A DNA stretch of 35,463 nucleotides from Entrophospora sp. SA101. Lineage: Eukaryota > Glomeromycota > Glomeromycetes > Entrophosporales > Entrophosporaceae. The notes beneath the pieces were generated by a model that saw only the letters and a list, made by a program, of their open reading frames with translations, was not told the origin of the DNA and searched no databases. Position numbers and translations under genes: made by a program. The stretch lies in the NCBI GenBank assembly GCA_958430865.1, contig CAUDNR010000286.1, positions 1 through 35,463 on the forward strand, read 5' to 3'. How positions within the stretch are numbered: the first letter of the stretch is position 1; every line of letters starts with the position of its first letter. Positions 1 to 9,582 of the stretch are shown in pieces.

Positions 1-1
1 T

Positions 2-298
2 TCAGATAATACTCCAGAATGTTATATTAAGTTAGCATACAAATGCACAGATGCTGATCCTGAAAAAAGACCAACAGCAGATGAAATTTTAAAAATTATT
101 ACTTTTTGGAAAGATGCAATTGAATCTAATATTTTTAGTTATTCTGAAGAACAGCTTGATGAATTAGAAGAGATAAAAAAAATATTTGAGGAAGCAGATA
201 AAAAACCCTTTAATCCCTCAACAATTATGGCAACTGTTCATCCAAATGCTATTTATACAAGTAGATTATTGAATTTACAAATCTTCCTCAACCTGTAA
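2..298 (+). CDS. Protein kinase, C-terminal lobe and tail (5' partial)
   Basis: The frame starting at base 2 is open from the window edge to TAA at 296-298. It encodes the last part of a TKL-like kinase domain: an SDNTPE segment, then a C-TDADPEKRPT motif (subdomain XI, C/W-x-x-x-P-x-x-R-P), then a helical acidic tail ending in AIYTSRLL. The same tail motif closes the other kinases of this window. The Gly loop, catalytic loop and APE lie outside the window. After LLNL the frame runs into IFLNL and stops. One frame over, the sequence reads NLPQPVNSNK, which fits the family tail better, so a single base seems to be missing near 277-283. The gene may be a pseudogene, or this base may be an assembly error. 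The segment starts with the same 20 bases at which the reverse-strand kinase pseudogene at 3261-4322 breaks off. Confidence 0.8.
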   Translation, partial: SDNTPECYIKLAYKCTDADPEKRPTADEILKIITFWKDAIESNIFSYSEEQLDELEEIKKIFEEADKKPFNPSTIMATVHPNAIYTSRLLNLQIFLNL

Positions 299-403
299 AC
301 TCCAATAAAGTTACAATTATTAGTAATAATAATAGTAATTATATAATTTATTGTTAAGTATTTAATCTTAATTATTTATTATTAATGATATTTTAAATTA
401 TAG

Positions 404-474
404 AATCTAAACAAATTGAATTAAATATGTCAGATTCTAAACAAATTGAAATAAATATACCAGATAATTTATGA
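404..474 (+). CDS. Candidate last exon of the window-start kinase gene
   Basis: An AG acceptor (TTATAG) ends at 403, and the following 71 bases are open to TGA at 472-474. With a donor at the GTAATT near 339, read in the frame that follows the suspected one-base deletion, this joins in frame. The exon encodes two near-identical ten-residue units, SDSKQIELNM-type followed by SDSKQIEINI, ending in PDNL. I infer that this is the true C-terminus of the kinase. It needs both the frameshift correction and splicing, so it remains tentative. Confidence 0.35.
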
Positions 475-617
475 AAAAATTTTATTTATCTGATTATTGA
501 AATTTTCACATTAGTTTTTTTATTATTATCAAAAAATTTTTTTTAATAATTATATGCTATCTATCTATTTTAAATTAAAGCAGACGTTCCTTGTAATTTA
601 ACCTGATTGTATCCGTT

Positions 618-674
618 GATTATCTGGGTGTTTAAGTACTTGGTCAATCAATAAAGTTCAACACCTGGATAATC
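618..674. repeat. Imperfect hairpin with degenerate 30-35 bp repeats
   Basis: The 15 bases at 618-632 are the reverse complement of 660-674 with two mismatches, around a 27-bp loop. Short direct repeats containing a TCAAYAAWRTTCAACA-type core overlap it and continue to about 730. It could be the remains of a small inverted-repeat element. No target-site duplication was found. Confidence 0.45.
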
Positions 675-1096
675 AGTCAGTCAATAAAATTCAACATCTA
701 GTGAAAATTTTCAACACCTAATTAACTGGATGATTGGTGAATATCATTTGGCAGATACAACCTATCACCATGTCACTTATCATCATTTAGTATTATTTAT
801 TCATTATTTTTTTAGTATTTTTATATTCATACTGTTTTAACATTTCATCATCTATAAACACTATAAATAATAATAATAATAAAAATGATCAACCATTGTG
901 AGATAAAAATCTACGTCTCACAGTAAATCAATATTTTATTTATAATAATATGCCAACAATGCTAATACAATTTCTTCCAATTTATTTATACTAAATCATA
1001 ACAACAATTCCTGTGAATACATATTTATGCTTTATCTCAAAACTATCTTTCACTATCATTAAACAATTCCTTACACTAAGAAATACTAAATAAAAT

Positions 1097-1184
1097 TTTT
1101 TAGATATCCTGATTGTGGTTTTTGGTAGGTGCCTTCTAGCTGTCTTCCTCTTTACTACAAAGTCAGGCACATATCTAAAAACTA
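1097..1184. repeat. Stem-loop bracketed by ACTAAATAAAATT direct repeats
   Basis: TTTTTAGATAT near 1098-1109 pairs perfectly with ATATCTAAAAA near 1172-1183. A second inner pair, GTGCCT with AGGCAC, lies between them. The sequence ACTAAATAAAATT occurs on both sides (about 1085 and 1185), as expected for a small inserted foldback element or a decayed one. No coding potential was seen. Confidence 0.35.
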
Positions 1185-1357
1185 CTAAATAAAATTCATC
1201 AATATTACCTTACTAAAACTCACTAAAAGAAAAGAAAAGGAATAAAAAATAATAAACAAATATAAACAAATATAAAATTTATTATGCTTGGGATTAGCAT
1301 GAATTCATTGTTAGAGATAGATTTATTATCATTACTAAAATAAATTCGAAGACTATG

Positions 1358-1381
1358 ACAAGGACAAGGACAAGGACAAGG
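1358..1381. repeat. (ACAAGG)4 hexanucleotide microsatellite
   Basis: Four tandem ACAAGG units are followed by a degenerate AAGGACAG. No open frame spans it. Confidence 0.8.
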
Positions 1382-1794
1382 TTAAGGACAGTGTTATTTA
1401 TTAAATTATTATGATGATGATAAAGATGATGATCCATGAAGTTGAGAAAATTACAATGTTAAAGGTTCTATCATCCAATTCTCTGATTTCTTTGAAACCC
1501 TAATTTATCCTAATTAAATGTATTTGTAGGATTATTTTCAAGTTATTTCTAAAGTGATCAATCATTTAAATTCCTTCATTTAAATTTAATTGAGAAATAA
1601 AGGTCTGTTACATTTTAGAGCTTTAGAATATTTACTTCTCCGTTGTTTAAGATATTTTCCATGGGCTAATTATTTTATTGTGATTAAATAACAAAGATAT
1701 TGCAGGGAGCAGTGTGCCATCTCCCAGAAAAGGTCATTGATATCACCAAGCTTACTTTGTTAAAAAATTATATTATATACATTTTACATTAAAG

Positions 1795-2026
1795 TTTTCA
1801 ATCCATCATGATTAACCTTTTCCAATCTTTTGTATTCAATCAAAGCACTTTTGAGAAAAACCAAATCTCAGAATGTTCAAGTTTTCCAAGAAGCTTGCAC
1901 TACTCAAGCTTAGCCTTCAGCAAATATGTTCTCATCAATAGAGATGGTTATATGAGGTAAGGTCAAACCCTCTGTTTTATGAACAGTCAATGAGAAGGCA
2001 TTTTGGAGCAGGAATTGTATAAACTA
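1795..2026 (-). pseudogene. PIF1-family helicase relic (C-terminal motif region)
   Basis: Reading the reverse strand from about 2026 downward gives IQFLLQNAFSLTVHKTEGLT followed by LPHITISIDENIFAEG. This is the C-terminal helicase signature of PIF1-like enzymes (the L-T-v-H-K-t-Q-G-L-T-L-p block and the following strand), here with Q changed to E. After FAEG the frame hits TAA and TGA codons. The conserved ISR/arginine-finger block that should follow is not recognisable. A later segment (KSALIEYKRLEKV) resembles a family tail. Walker A and B motifs were not found nearby. The source could be a cellular PIF1 paralog or a Helitron Rep-Hel protein, and this fragment cannot decide. It is certainly non-functional as it stands. 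Confidence 0.7.
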
Positions 2027-2378
2027 TTAATTAATTAAGGAAGGTATTTTCATCACTCATTATTGTACAACAAATGTATAATTGACATTTTGTCTTGTCT
2101 TGATGATAGTTGAGTTCCTTTTCCTTATTGTTATCCAGCATTAGATAACATGATCAAAGGAAACAATGAAAAATTCCATCATATAAACTTTAATTAATTA
2201 AAAAATGTATTTTCATCACTGTTTAATATAATAAATAGGATAACATTTGTCTTGCATAATCTCAATGCTATTCAGGTTACCTAACATTACATTAATAATA
2301 ATAAGGAAAAGTAACACAATCAAAGAAAATAAAGAAAATTCATCACATAAATTATTAAATAATAAGTATTCTCATCAC
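2026..2378. repeat. Degenerate tandem repeat, about 160-bp period, 2-3 copies
   Basis: The block TTAATTAA..(G/A)TATT(T/C)TCATCAC recurs with its CATCAC core at 2051, 2214 and 2373, giving spacings of 163 and 159 bp. A second shared block (AAATTC..CATATAAA-like) precedes each copy. The units are too diverged to be young. The array begins where the helicase relic stops being recognisable. Confidence 0.6.
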
Positions 2379-2441
2379 ACATTATTTGTTATAACATGTG
2401 TAAAACAACATTATTTGTAAATATACATTGATATAAAATCA

Positions 2442-2549
2442 AATTTGTGTCAATTTGAAATTTACCAATTAAATTTTGGGTGTTTGAATACAAATTTCTG
2501 ATTGGCTAATTTGAATTTCACGCGTGTGAATTTCAAATTGACACAGATT
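2442..2549. repeat. 108-bp inverted-repeat element (MITE-like)
   Basis: The arms at 2442-2465 and 2526-2549 are 24 bp with two mismatches and share a perfect 17-bp core (TGTGTCAATTTGAAATT and its reverse complement). The loop holds a CACGCGTG palindrome beside the right arm. No transposase is present and no clear target-site duplication flanks it, so classification as a MITE is inferred from shape alone. Confidence 0.6.
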
Positions 2550-3260
2550 CCAAATTCACGCACAACATATGCACCTAAACACAAAAAAAAAATATCTTGT
2601 TAAGTTTCCATTTCATCACTTGTTTTTGCTCATTTCCAATGATTTCTTCAACTTTTTCAAAAGACTTTGATTCAACAAACATGTCCTCAAGTTTTTTCAG
2701 TGCTGCTTAATTCTTGTCAACATTTTTTCCTTATTTTTTATTGTTTGATGGTGATGGTGATGATATGACAAGATGATAATTCTATAACTAGATATGTAAA
2801 TTCCAGCTCCAGGGCTTCCAAATGCAAAAAATCATTCCCACCTGGTACCAATTTGCCAACCATTGAAATTTTAGGTTATCCTTGATTTATTGGAATCTAG
2901 TAAGTAAATCATTTATATAAATAAATACATTCAAGTGTCTAATAGTTTACATGCCAGTTTAATTGTAAAATAAATTTTTTTACCTAGAATTGATATGATA
3001 TGATGCCAAAATACTTGTTCCAAAGATTTTTTGTTTTAGTGACTCTGTTGTAAATCTTTTTTAGTAAAACAACTCTCATATCCCAATTTATTATCTTTTT
3101 ATGGATGTTGTTAATGTATGTGCCAGTGCATATGAATAGAAGGAGGATTTGCAGCAGTTGCTTGTGGCCACCATTACCACCATCATCGTTATCATTAACA
3201 TGACCACCATCACTATTACAAACATTGTTAATGTAGTTGCTGCTGCTATTATTGTTATCG

Positions 3261-4322
3261 TCATTGTATCATCATTATTGTAATCATAATATAATATTCT
3301 GGAGTATTATCTGAAAAACTAGGCCTTAAGCCACCACAGATCTTGAAAGCAAGATCTATATCATGTGGTTGATCTTTGAATGGCTGTTGATGTGTTGATG
3401 TTTCTGACATTAAAATCCCAAAGCTATAGATGTCAGATTTTTGTGTATAAGGTTTCTTATTTAATACCTCTGGTGCAATATATGGCAGTACTCCAACTAT
3501 ATCATTTTTACTTGATGTTTCTTGATCAGCTGGGCCTGATAACCCTAAATCTGCTATCATTGTCTCAGATAAATAATCAAAATATAAAATATTACCACTG
3601 TGAAGATCACTATGTATAAGTTTTTCTTGATGAAGTGTGTTTAAACCTGAGATAATATTATAAAGTTTTTTAATTTTATCATTCCATCCTGTATAATAAT
3701 TTAAGTATTTTTTAAAATCTCCTTTAGATGTATATCTCATTGCAAGAACATATTCTTTTGTATTTGGATCTTGTGAAATCCCATAAATATTAACAATAGC
3801 CTTGTGATAAGGTCCTATAAATTTAATGTGATTTTGAAGCTTTATGAAAATCAATAAAAAATTAATATATTATTATTTAAAAACTATTAATTAATTGTCA
3901 ATTAATTATATCAAATTATTTACCTCTTTTAAAAACTCTTCAAAAATATTTTGAGAATTTTTAAACTTTTTTAATGCTATTTCACCATTACTAAAATAAT
4001 ATCTTTTATTATTTTTAATATATCTAGGACCATTTGACCAGTGACACTTATACACAGTTGCAAAACCACATTCACCTATTCCTTTTTTAACTGTGAGTTG
4101 GTCATAAGGAATCCATTAAAGGTAATGATAACTATCAAATCCTTTTGCATCAAGCTGTGTATTTCTGATTATTTCATCTAATTTGTCATTACCACTGCTA
4201 GTCCAACTTTGAGCTAACAATTTGGGATCACATGATTGACACCACTGGTAATTAGTATTATATCTTGCACAAACAGAACAGGTTCCATATTCTTTTCTTT
4301 CTTTAAACCCCTTAGTATTATC
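3261..4322 (-). pseudogene. TKL-like protein kinase pseudogene, nonsense mutation and lost C-lobe
   Basis: Two exons are visible: 4322-3924, then 3839 downward, with an 84-bp intron at phase 0 directly after the helix-C Glu codon. The upstream exon has the family Cys-pair motif (CSVC...WCQSC), then IPYDQL, a Gly loop G-I-G-E-C-G-F-A and the ATP-anchoring Lys in IALKKF. A TAA at 4118-4116 sits where relatives have Glu in the L-E-W-I-P-Y motif. The second exon carries HSDLHSGN (Ser for the HRD Arg; catalytic Asp kept), DLG in place of DFG, APEVL and KSDIYSFG. It stops matching kinases just after SDNTPE, before the RP motif, and reads into unrelated sequence to a stop at 3261. No start exon was identified. 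The missing C-lobe appears in opposite orientation at 1-298. Confidence 0.8.
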
Positions 4323-4498
4323 TTATTATTTCATTATAAGAAATTCAAAATAAAATAGAGTTATTTTTCAACATAATAAAAATAAACATTCATTTAAAAC
4401 ATATAAAAAAGATAAATTATAAATTATTTCACCTTCAATTGTTATTATAAGTGCAAAAAAATAAATTTATTTAATTAGACAATGTGTTGTAAAAGTTA

Positions 4499-4530
4499 TT
4501 TTATAATATAATATAATATAATATAATATT
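4499..4530. repeat. (ATAAT)n pentanucleotide microsatellite
   Basis: About six tandem TAATA-type units lie in the spacer downstream of the neighbouring reverse-strand kinase gene. Confidence 0.7.
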
Positions 4531-4664
4531 TACCAGCTGGTTATTATGAAGAAATAAAGAATATTTAATTTAGATGATATAAAAATTTATTTTGTGTTAG
4601 TAAAAGTTACTTACATGCTGGTTATTATTATTATTTTTCTAGATATAATTAAAATAAATATTGT

Positions 4665-4980
4665 TAGTGAAGTATTCTCCAAAGGTTAATTGGAAATACT
4701 AATAGTGTTTTTGTAATCATAAATGTAAGATTGTTAAACAAGTTATTTAAGTTGTTTTGTAAATCGATTGGCCAGATAAAAGTAAATGACTGAAATAAAT
4801 TGATCACAAATGAATAATAGAAACTTTATAGAAGCCTTTTAGCTTCATAAAAGAGCCATTTTTATTTATTTGGTACCATTAAATGAGCTTACAGATTTCT
4901 AGGTAGAAGAAAAAGGCAGTAAGCAAGAATCAAAGTAGCTTCATTAACCAATTAATTGACAAGCACTGAATTATTTGCAA
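4665..4980. repeat. Noncoding flank shared with 19200-19550 (segmental duplication arm)
   Basis: Many blocks are shared with 19200-19550 in the same order, for example TTAATTGGAAATACT, AAGTTGTTTTGTAAAT, GACTGAAATAAAT, TCTAGGTAGAA and TAATTGACAAGCAC. Both copies lie 3' of the paralogous kinase genes. The homology therefore marks the left arm of a duplicated segment and need not be an independent transposon. Confidence 0.7.
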
Positions 4981-5152
4981 TTAGTCAAAAGTCAAGCTAT
5001 AAATAACCAAAAGGCTACTGTTTAAAAAATGTAAAAAATTTATTATTTCAAAATATTATAATTTGGCTTTAAGAAAAATAAAATAAAAAGATAGATAATT
5101 ATAATGAATAAATCAATCCTTTCTTTTGCTATTACTAATTTCCAATGAAATT

Positions 5153-6822
5153 TTATTCATCTTCAACATTTAAGAGAAAAGAATTAATATCAAGACCATC
5201 TAATGAAGTATGGTATGAATCTGAATATAATTCATATGCTTGTTGCAAATCATCACTACTACCACTAATAGTAGCATTATTACTAAAATCTAATGTTTAT
5301 AAAGTAATTAAAAAATGTGAATAAAAATATTGTTAATAAATAGTAATTTCCAATTAATTGATAAATTTTTATTCACCTTCATTAAAATCAACATTATTTA
5401 ATAAACCATTACTTTTTAAGCTTTTGGATTTAGAAATTTCTTCATCTAAGATTCTACTTATATAATATGCATCTGGATGTGACTTGTGTAATTGTTGTGA
5501 ATCACTACTACTACTACTAATATTATGATTATCATTACTAATACTACTACTGACACTACTTCCAACACTATTATCATCATCATCATTATTAAAAACTCCA
5601 CTTTGCTTATCTCTAGCAAACATATAAAGATCATAACTAGTTGGTCTTTTTGATGGATTCACATCCCAACACCTCTGCATCATTTCTGCATAATCATCAG
5701 GCATTTCAGATAATATTGGTGGTCGTAAACCTTCACATATATCAAAAATTAAACAATAATTGTGAGCCCTGTTGTCAAATGGTGGATGACCTGCAAATAT
5801 TTCCCACATTAACATCCCAACACTATAAATATCAGATTCTTTTGTGTTCTTTTTGCCTCTAAGTAGCTCAGGTGCAACATATGATACAATCCCATAAACT
5901 TTATCTGATGATTTTTCATCAACTGGCCCACATAATCCCAAATCTGTAATATAACAATTACCTTTATCTATTAATATATTACCACTATGTAGGTCACAAT
6001 GCATGAAATTATTTATATGTATATGATATAATGAATTACATAAATAATAAAATATTGTAATTCTGTCTTTTAATGTCAAATTTAAATGATTTTTCTGCAA
6101 ATAATCCCTTAAATTTCCCTCTGATAAATAATTTAAAACAATTGCATGATTTCCATTATTTGGGAATTTAGTTATACCATAGCAAGAAACAATCATCCCT
6201 GATTTAATTTTAAAATAATTCATTGCCTGAAATGAATATAAAATCAATTAGTATTATATAATAAATATTTATTTTTGTTTTAATGATAATTACCAACCTC
6301 ATCAAAAAAGGCTTTTCCTAGATTATTTGAATCATTTAAATTTTTTAATACTACTTCTTGCTTTCCAAAATAATCAAATTCTTTTTTATTTTCATCATAA
6401 TCAATTATTCTTCCTCTTGTCCATGTAGCAGTAAAAATTGAACTAAATCCACCTTCAGTTAACTTTGTTACATCATCAAATTGCTCAAAAGGTATCCATT
6501 CTAAAATAAATCTTGGCAAAGATGATTTCATTTGACATTGTTGAATAAAAGCATCAACTATGTTATTCCCAGATGTCCAAGTGGTGAAAAGACCCTGTAG
6601 TTGTAAACTAATGCAACCTTCACAGAATCTAACAGAATATCTTGTTGATTTACACTTATTACATTCTTTTGGTTTGCCCCATTTATCTCTTGCATTTCTT
6701 AATTCAAACTCATAAATAAATCTTTCATTACAATATTTTTTTTCATTTTCAGAAAGCTTTTTGTTTTTTTTGACTAATGAAAAAAAAACCCTTTTTCTTT
6801 TTTCTCTGAAAGAATCAACCAT
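5153..6822 (-). CDS. TKL-like protein kinase with N-terminal CxxC zinc-binding-type motif (intact)
   Basis: Exons are 6822-6298, 6226-5377 and 5289-5153, totalling 1512 nt (503 aa). The third exon is inferred from donor AAG|GTGAAT and acceptor CATTAG|A and keeps the frame. If it is not used, the frame stops at 5369 after NEGE. Residues 54-70 hold C-x2-C-x9-C-x2-C. The kinase domain spans about 118-380: Gly loop TEGGFSS (122-128), Lys160 in VVLK, helix-C Glu175, HCDLHSGN with catalytic Asp253 (Cys in place of the HRD Arg), DLG 270-272, APE 293-295, SDIYSVG 306-312 and CWDVNPSKRP 361-370. All core catalytic residues are present, so it is probably active; loss of the HRD Arg suggests no activation-loop phosphate dependence (inference). 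The tail has a Ser/Asn/Asp-rich linker (388-420) and the motif AYYISRILDEE. The start ATG is at 6822. The intron-1 donor is GTTGGT, an unusual but shared site. Confidence 0.85.
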
Positions 6823-7943
6823 TGCATTATTATATATTTCATTATAAATTTTAAATAAAAATTCCTCTCTTTCTGATGTTAAGAATTTAACATGTCACAT
6901 TATAAATAAATGTTTTTATATGATTTAAATTTCAACTTGGAGAGTAGAGAAAATGATACTTTTTTTGTGCTTGAGAAAAACACTAGTCCGTTTATTTATT
7001 GCAATTAATATTATTTCCTTTTGCAGGAAATTGTATTATTAGTATTGACACCCATGACATAAATAATAATAATGTGTTCTAAATTTCTAATTTTTTGCCG
7101 ATTTCTCGAATTATTTTGATTTTTGGCGCATTTTCACCTTATTTGGCCAATTTTACGTTGTACGTAAAAGAGTGCTTTGCTTGCTATTATCTTATTACAT
7201 GATGCTAATAATTCGTATTGTTGAAGAGAAGATTTTGCCACTATTAAAAGAAATTGACCAAGTCTTTTTAGGAATAACTCGTAGAATTTTGAAAATAATT
7301 GCCATCATTAATCGTTCAAATTCGCCAATGACATTGAAACTTCGTCAGGAGTGAATGAGTACTTTAGAAGAAATAATGAAAAACAAAATGTCGTATTTGT
7401 AATATAATTGAATATCATCAAAAAAATTTAAATTATCAACGATTAAAATTTATTGAAAACTATTGCTATCATTACCGAATGCAATGTGGTGAGGGTACAC
7501 ATATACAAAAACTATGCTATTCCTATCTGGGATTGCTTAACAGTTAGTTCCGTGGGAACAATCATCCTCACGTGAATTGCTGTGTTTAAAAATCTGAAAA
7601 CTTTGTAAATGAAGAGGTGTTTATGATGCCTAATATTATTCTTTTATTATTTATTATAAAACCGCAGTTTATTCTTGCTATATAGCCATATGGACTTATA
7701 ATTTATTTAGTAAACTGGTGGTGGTACACATTTCCTAAACAAGATTTCTTTAACCAATCATCTTTTGAATTCACATTAATATGATCAGGTGCTCCTTTAT
7801 TATTATATGGATGGACCAATTATAAGAGAATTAGGGTTATTCAAAGATTCGAAAAAGGTAATGAATACGGAATAAAAAAATTGGTATAAATAAATTTATC
7901 TTTCGTTTTCACAAATAGGAGATAAATTTTTTTTAAAAAAAAA
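6823..7943. other. Intergenic spacer between divergent genes
   Basis: This 1.1-kb stretch should hold the promoters of the kinase (leftward) and of the PPxY protein (rightward). About 6860-6925 resembles 21970-22045, the upstream flank of the kinase pseudogene, so it belongs to the duplicated segment. No other gene, RNA or repeat was recognised. A 60-codon frame at 7172-7354 looks random. Confidence 0.5.
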
Positions 7944-8900
7944 ATGTCGGAAAATTCTGATTATGTTTTCTTATTTTCTGAATCTAACGCAACACATTTT
8001 CAAGATTATGCTGGTTCACAACCACCAAGTTATGAAGAAGCAATTAATGGTTCATTAGACCCCACCAGTGTAACTATTAACCCTTTACTTAATCCCAACA
8101 ACAACGGGAGAAGTGTTGATGACGATCCAACTAGACAGCAAACATCTGATGAAAATTTACCACCTCCGCCTGAATACAATCTTTCTGATGCTAAATTTAA
8201 GAGAACTTCTGAAGGTGTTACCACATGTGAACCAAAGCTGAATAGAGAGCCAGAATCATTATATAGATTCATGCTTGCACATAACGATAAGCCTAACATG
8301 GCTATAAAGATACATGGTTATCATTATGAGACAAGGCATTATACCTATACTTACACTGATGCAAATGGTAATATTCAATACGGAACTCGTAGTGAAACTT
8401 ATGTGGTTACGGATTTTTTGATTACAATAGATTTATCTGAATATGTTTTACCAAATGGAACAATTCATGCAATTCCAAATAAAAAAAATCCAGATCCTCA
8501 AATAATGGACATTATCAATGAATACATTAATCATGAAAACAAACTAAAAGAATTTATTATGAAAAAAACAGTATTATGGGACTATCAATCTTTGACAAAA
8601 GCAATATCAACGTCAATTCGTCTACATGGATTTCATAGATTTTTGGAAATAACTTATCCACTTCAAAATCATAAAGTAAAAGTTCAATCGGATCATAAAT
8701 TTGCAAAATTTACCAGAAACACTTTTACACAAGTTTTATGTGTTGTCACCTGTGTTTGTATAGTTTTTTGGCCTTTGTTCTGGTTATATAAAAAATCATT
8801 TAAAAACCAAATTAGAAGTGATTTTTGTATGTCCATATCAACAAGAGATTGGTATGATAAACACATATATTATATCCTTGGCGAAATCAGAAATCAATAA
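7944..8900 (+). CDS. Conserved fungal membrane protein with two PPxY motifs
   Basis: This is a single-exon protein of 318 aa whose ATG follows an A-rich leader. Residues 1-100 are low-complexity and polar and contain PPSY (27-30) and PPEY (75-78). PPxY motifs bind WW domains of Rsp5/Nedd4-type ubiquitin ligases. A globular part follows (about 105-255), with an IHGYHYETR...YTYTDANG stretch, VVTDFLITIDLS, and a region of W, K and R residues. One hydrophobic helix lies at 263-282 (VLCVVTCVCIVFWPLFWLY), then a basic KKSFKNQIRSDF segment and ISTRDWYDKH. From memory this layout recurs in uncharacterised proteins of other fungi; I cannot name the family. It is likely a membrane-anchored cytosolic protein that can recruit a ubiquitin ligase (inference). 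The codon use and complete frame suggest a functional gene. It is followed at once by a microsatellite. Confidence 0.85.
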   Translation: MSENSDYVFLFSESNATHFQDYAGSQPPSYEEAINGSLDPTSVTINPLLNPNNNGRSVDDDPTRQQTSDENLPPPPEYNLSDAKFKRTSEGVTTCEPKLNREPESLYRFMLAHNDKPNMAIKIHGYHYETRHYTYTYTDANGNIQYGTRSETYVVTDFLITIDLSEYVLPNGTIHAIPNKKNPDPQIMDIINEYINHENKLKEFIMKKTVLWDYQSLTKAISTSIRLHGFHRFLEITYPLQNHKVKVQSDHKFAKFTRNTFTQVLCVVTCVCIVFWPLFWLYKKSFKNQIRSDFCMSISTRDWYDKHIYYILGEIRNQ

Positions 8901-8921
8901 TTTATTTGTTTGTTTGTTTGT

Positions 8922-8956
<35 letters not shown>

Positions 8957-8957
8957 T
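8901..8957. repeat. (TTTG)n(TTTA)n compound microsatellite
   Basis: About four TTTG units followed by about ten TTTA units start immediately after the stop codon of the preceding gene. They therefore probably lie in its 3' UTR. Confidence 0.9.
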
Positions 8958-9582
8958 ATGTAACCAACAATATTTAAAAAAATAAATGATTTATTAATAA
9001 TACAGTCAGGGAATATGCTAAATATGGGAAGAAAAATTTGTCAATCAATTCATATATATTACAAATGGTCTAACGTGATACTTCAGTATATGCTTAAACA
9101 AAAAATTTTTTTAATAAAATTCATATATAAAAGTCGAAACAAATTCTGAATATATAGCCGAGGATCACTTAGGATCACTGTAAAATTTACAAGATATAAT
9201 AAGTTATTAATTCTATTAAAAATATATAATAATGATAATGATATAGATTTTTTTACTAACACTATATTGAAATGCTCTTTTAAAATATTAAAAAGTTTAA
9301 GTTCTTTATATTGCAAATTGGAAAAAATCTCTCAAGCAAGAATCAGAAAATTAGATGGAATAATAAACTAGAAAAGTTGGAATCAATTTCAAATCAATTT
9401 GAGTCATATATGGTCTTTTGACTGAGAAAAATCAAATCAATTAATATTAATTGGGTTCCTGGAAAATTTTGTAAAGATAGTGAATGTTTAGGTTCATCTT
9501 GTTCTCCCTTGATATAAGGCTCTTTTAGTTAGCTCTTTGTCAAATATCTTCATCAGATGATGAGATTTTAAAACGAATCAAA

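Noticed and set aside
3380..3619. Forward-strand open frame of 79 codons
   Set aside because: It lies antisense to the kinase pseudogene exon and is a shadow with no family features.
7172..7354. 60-codon frame in the spacer
   Set aside because: No family resemblance, no splice context, surrounded by stops.
8030..8299. Reverse-strand frame of 89 codons
   Set aside because: Antisense shadow of the PPxY protein gene; Ser/Leu-rich composition mirrors that gene's codons.
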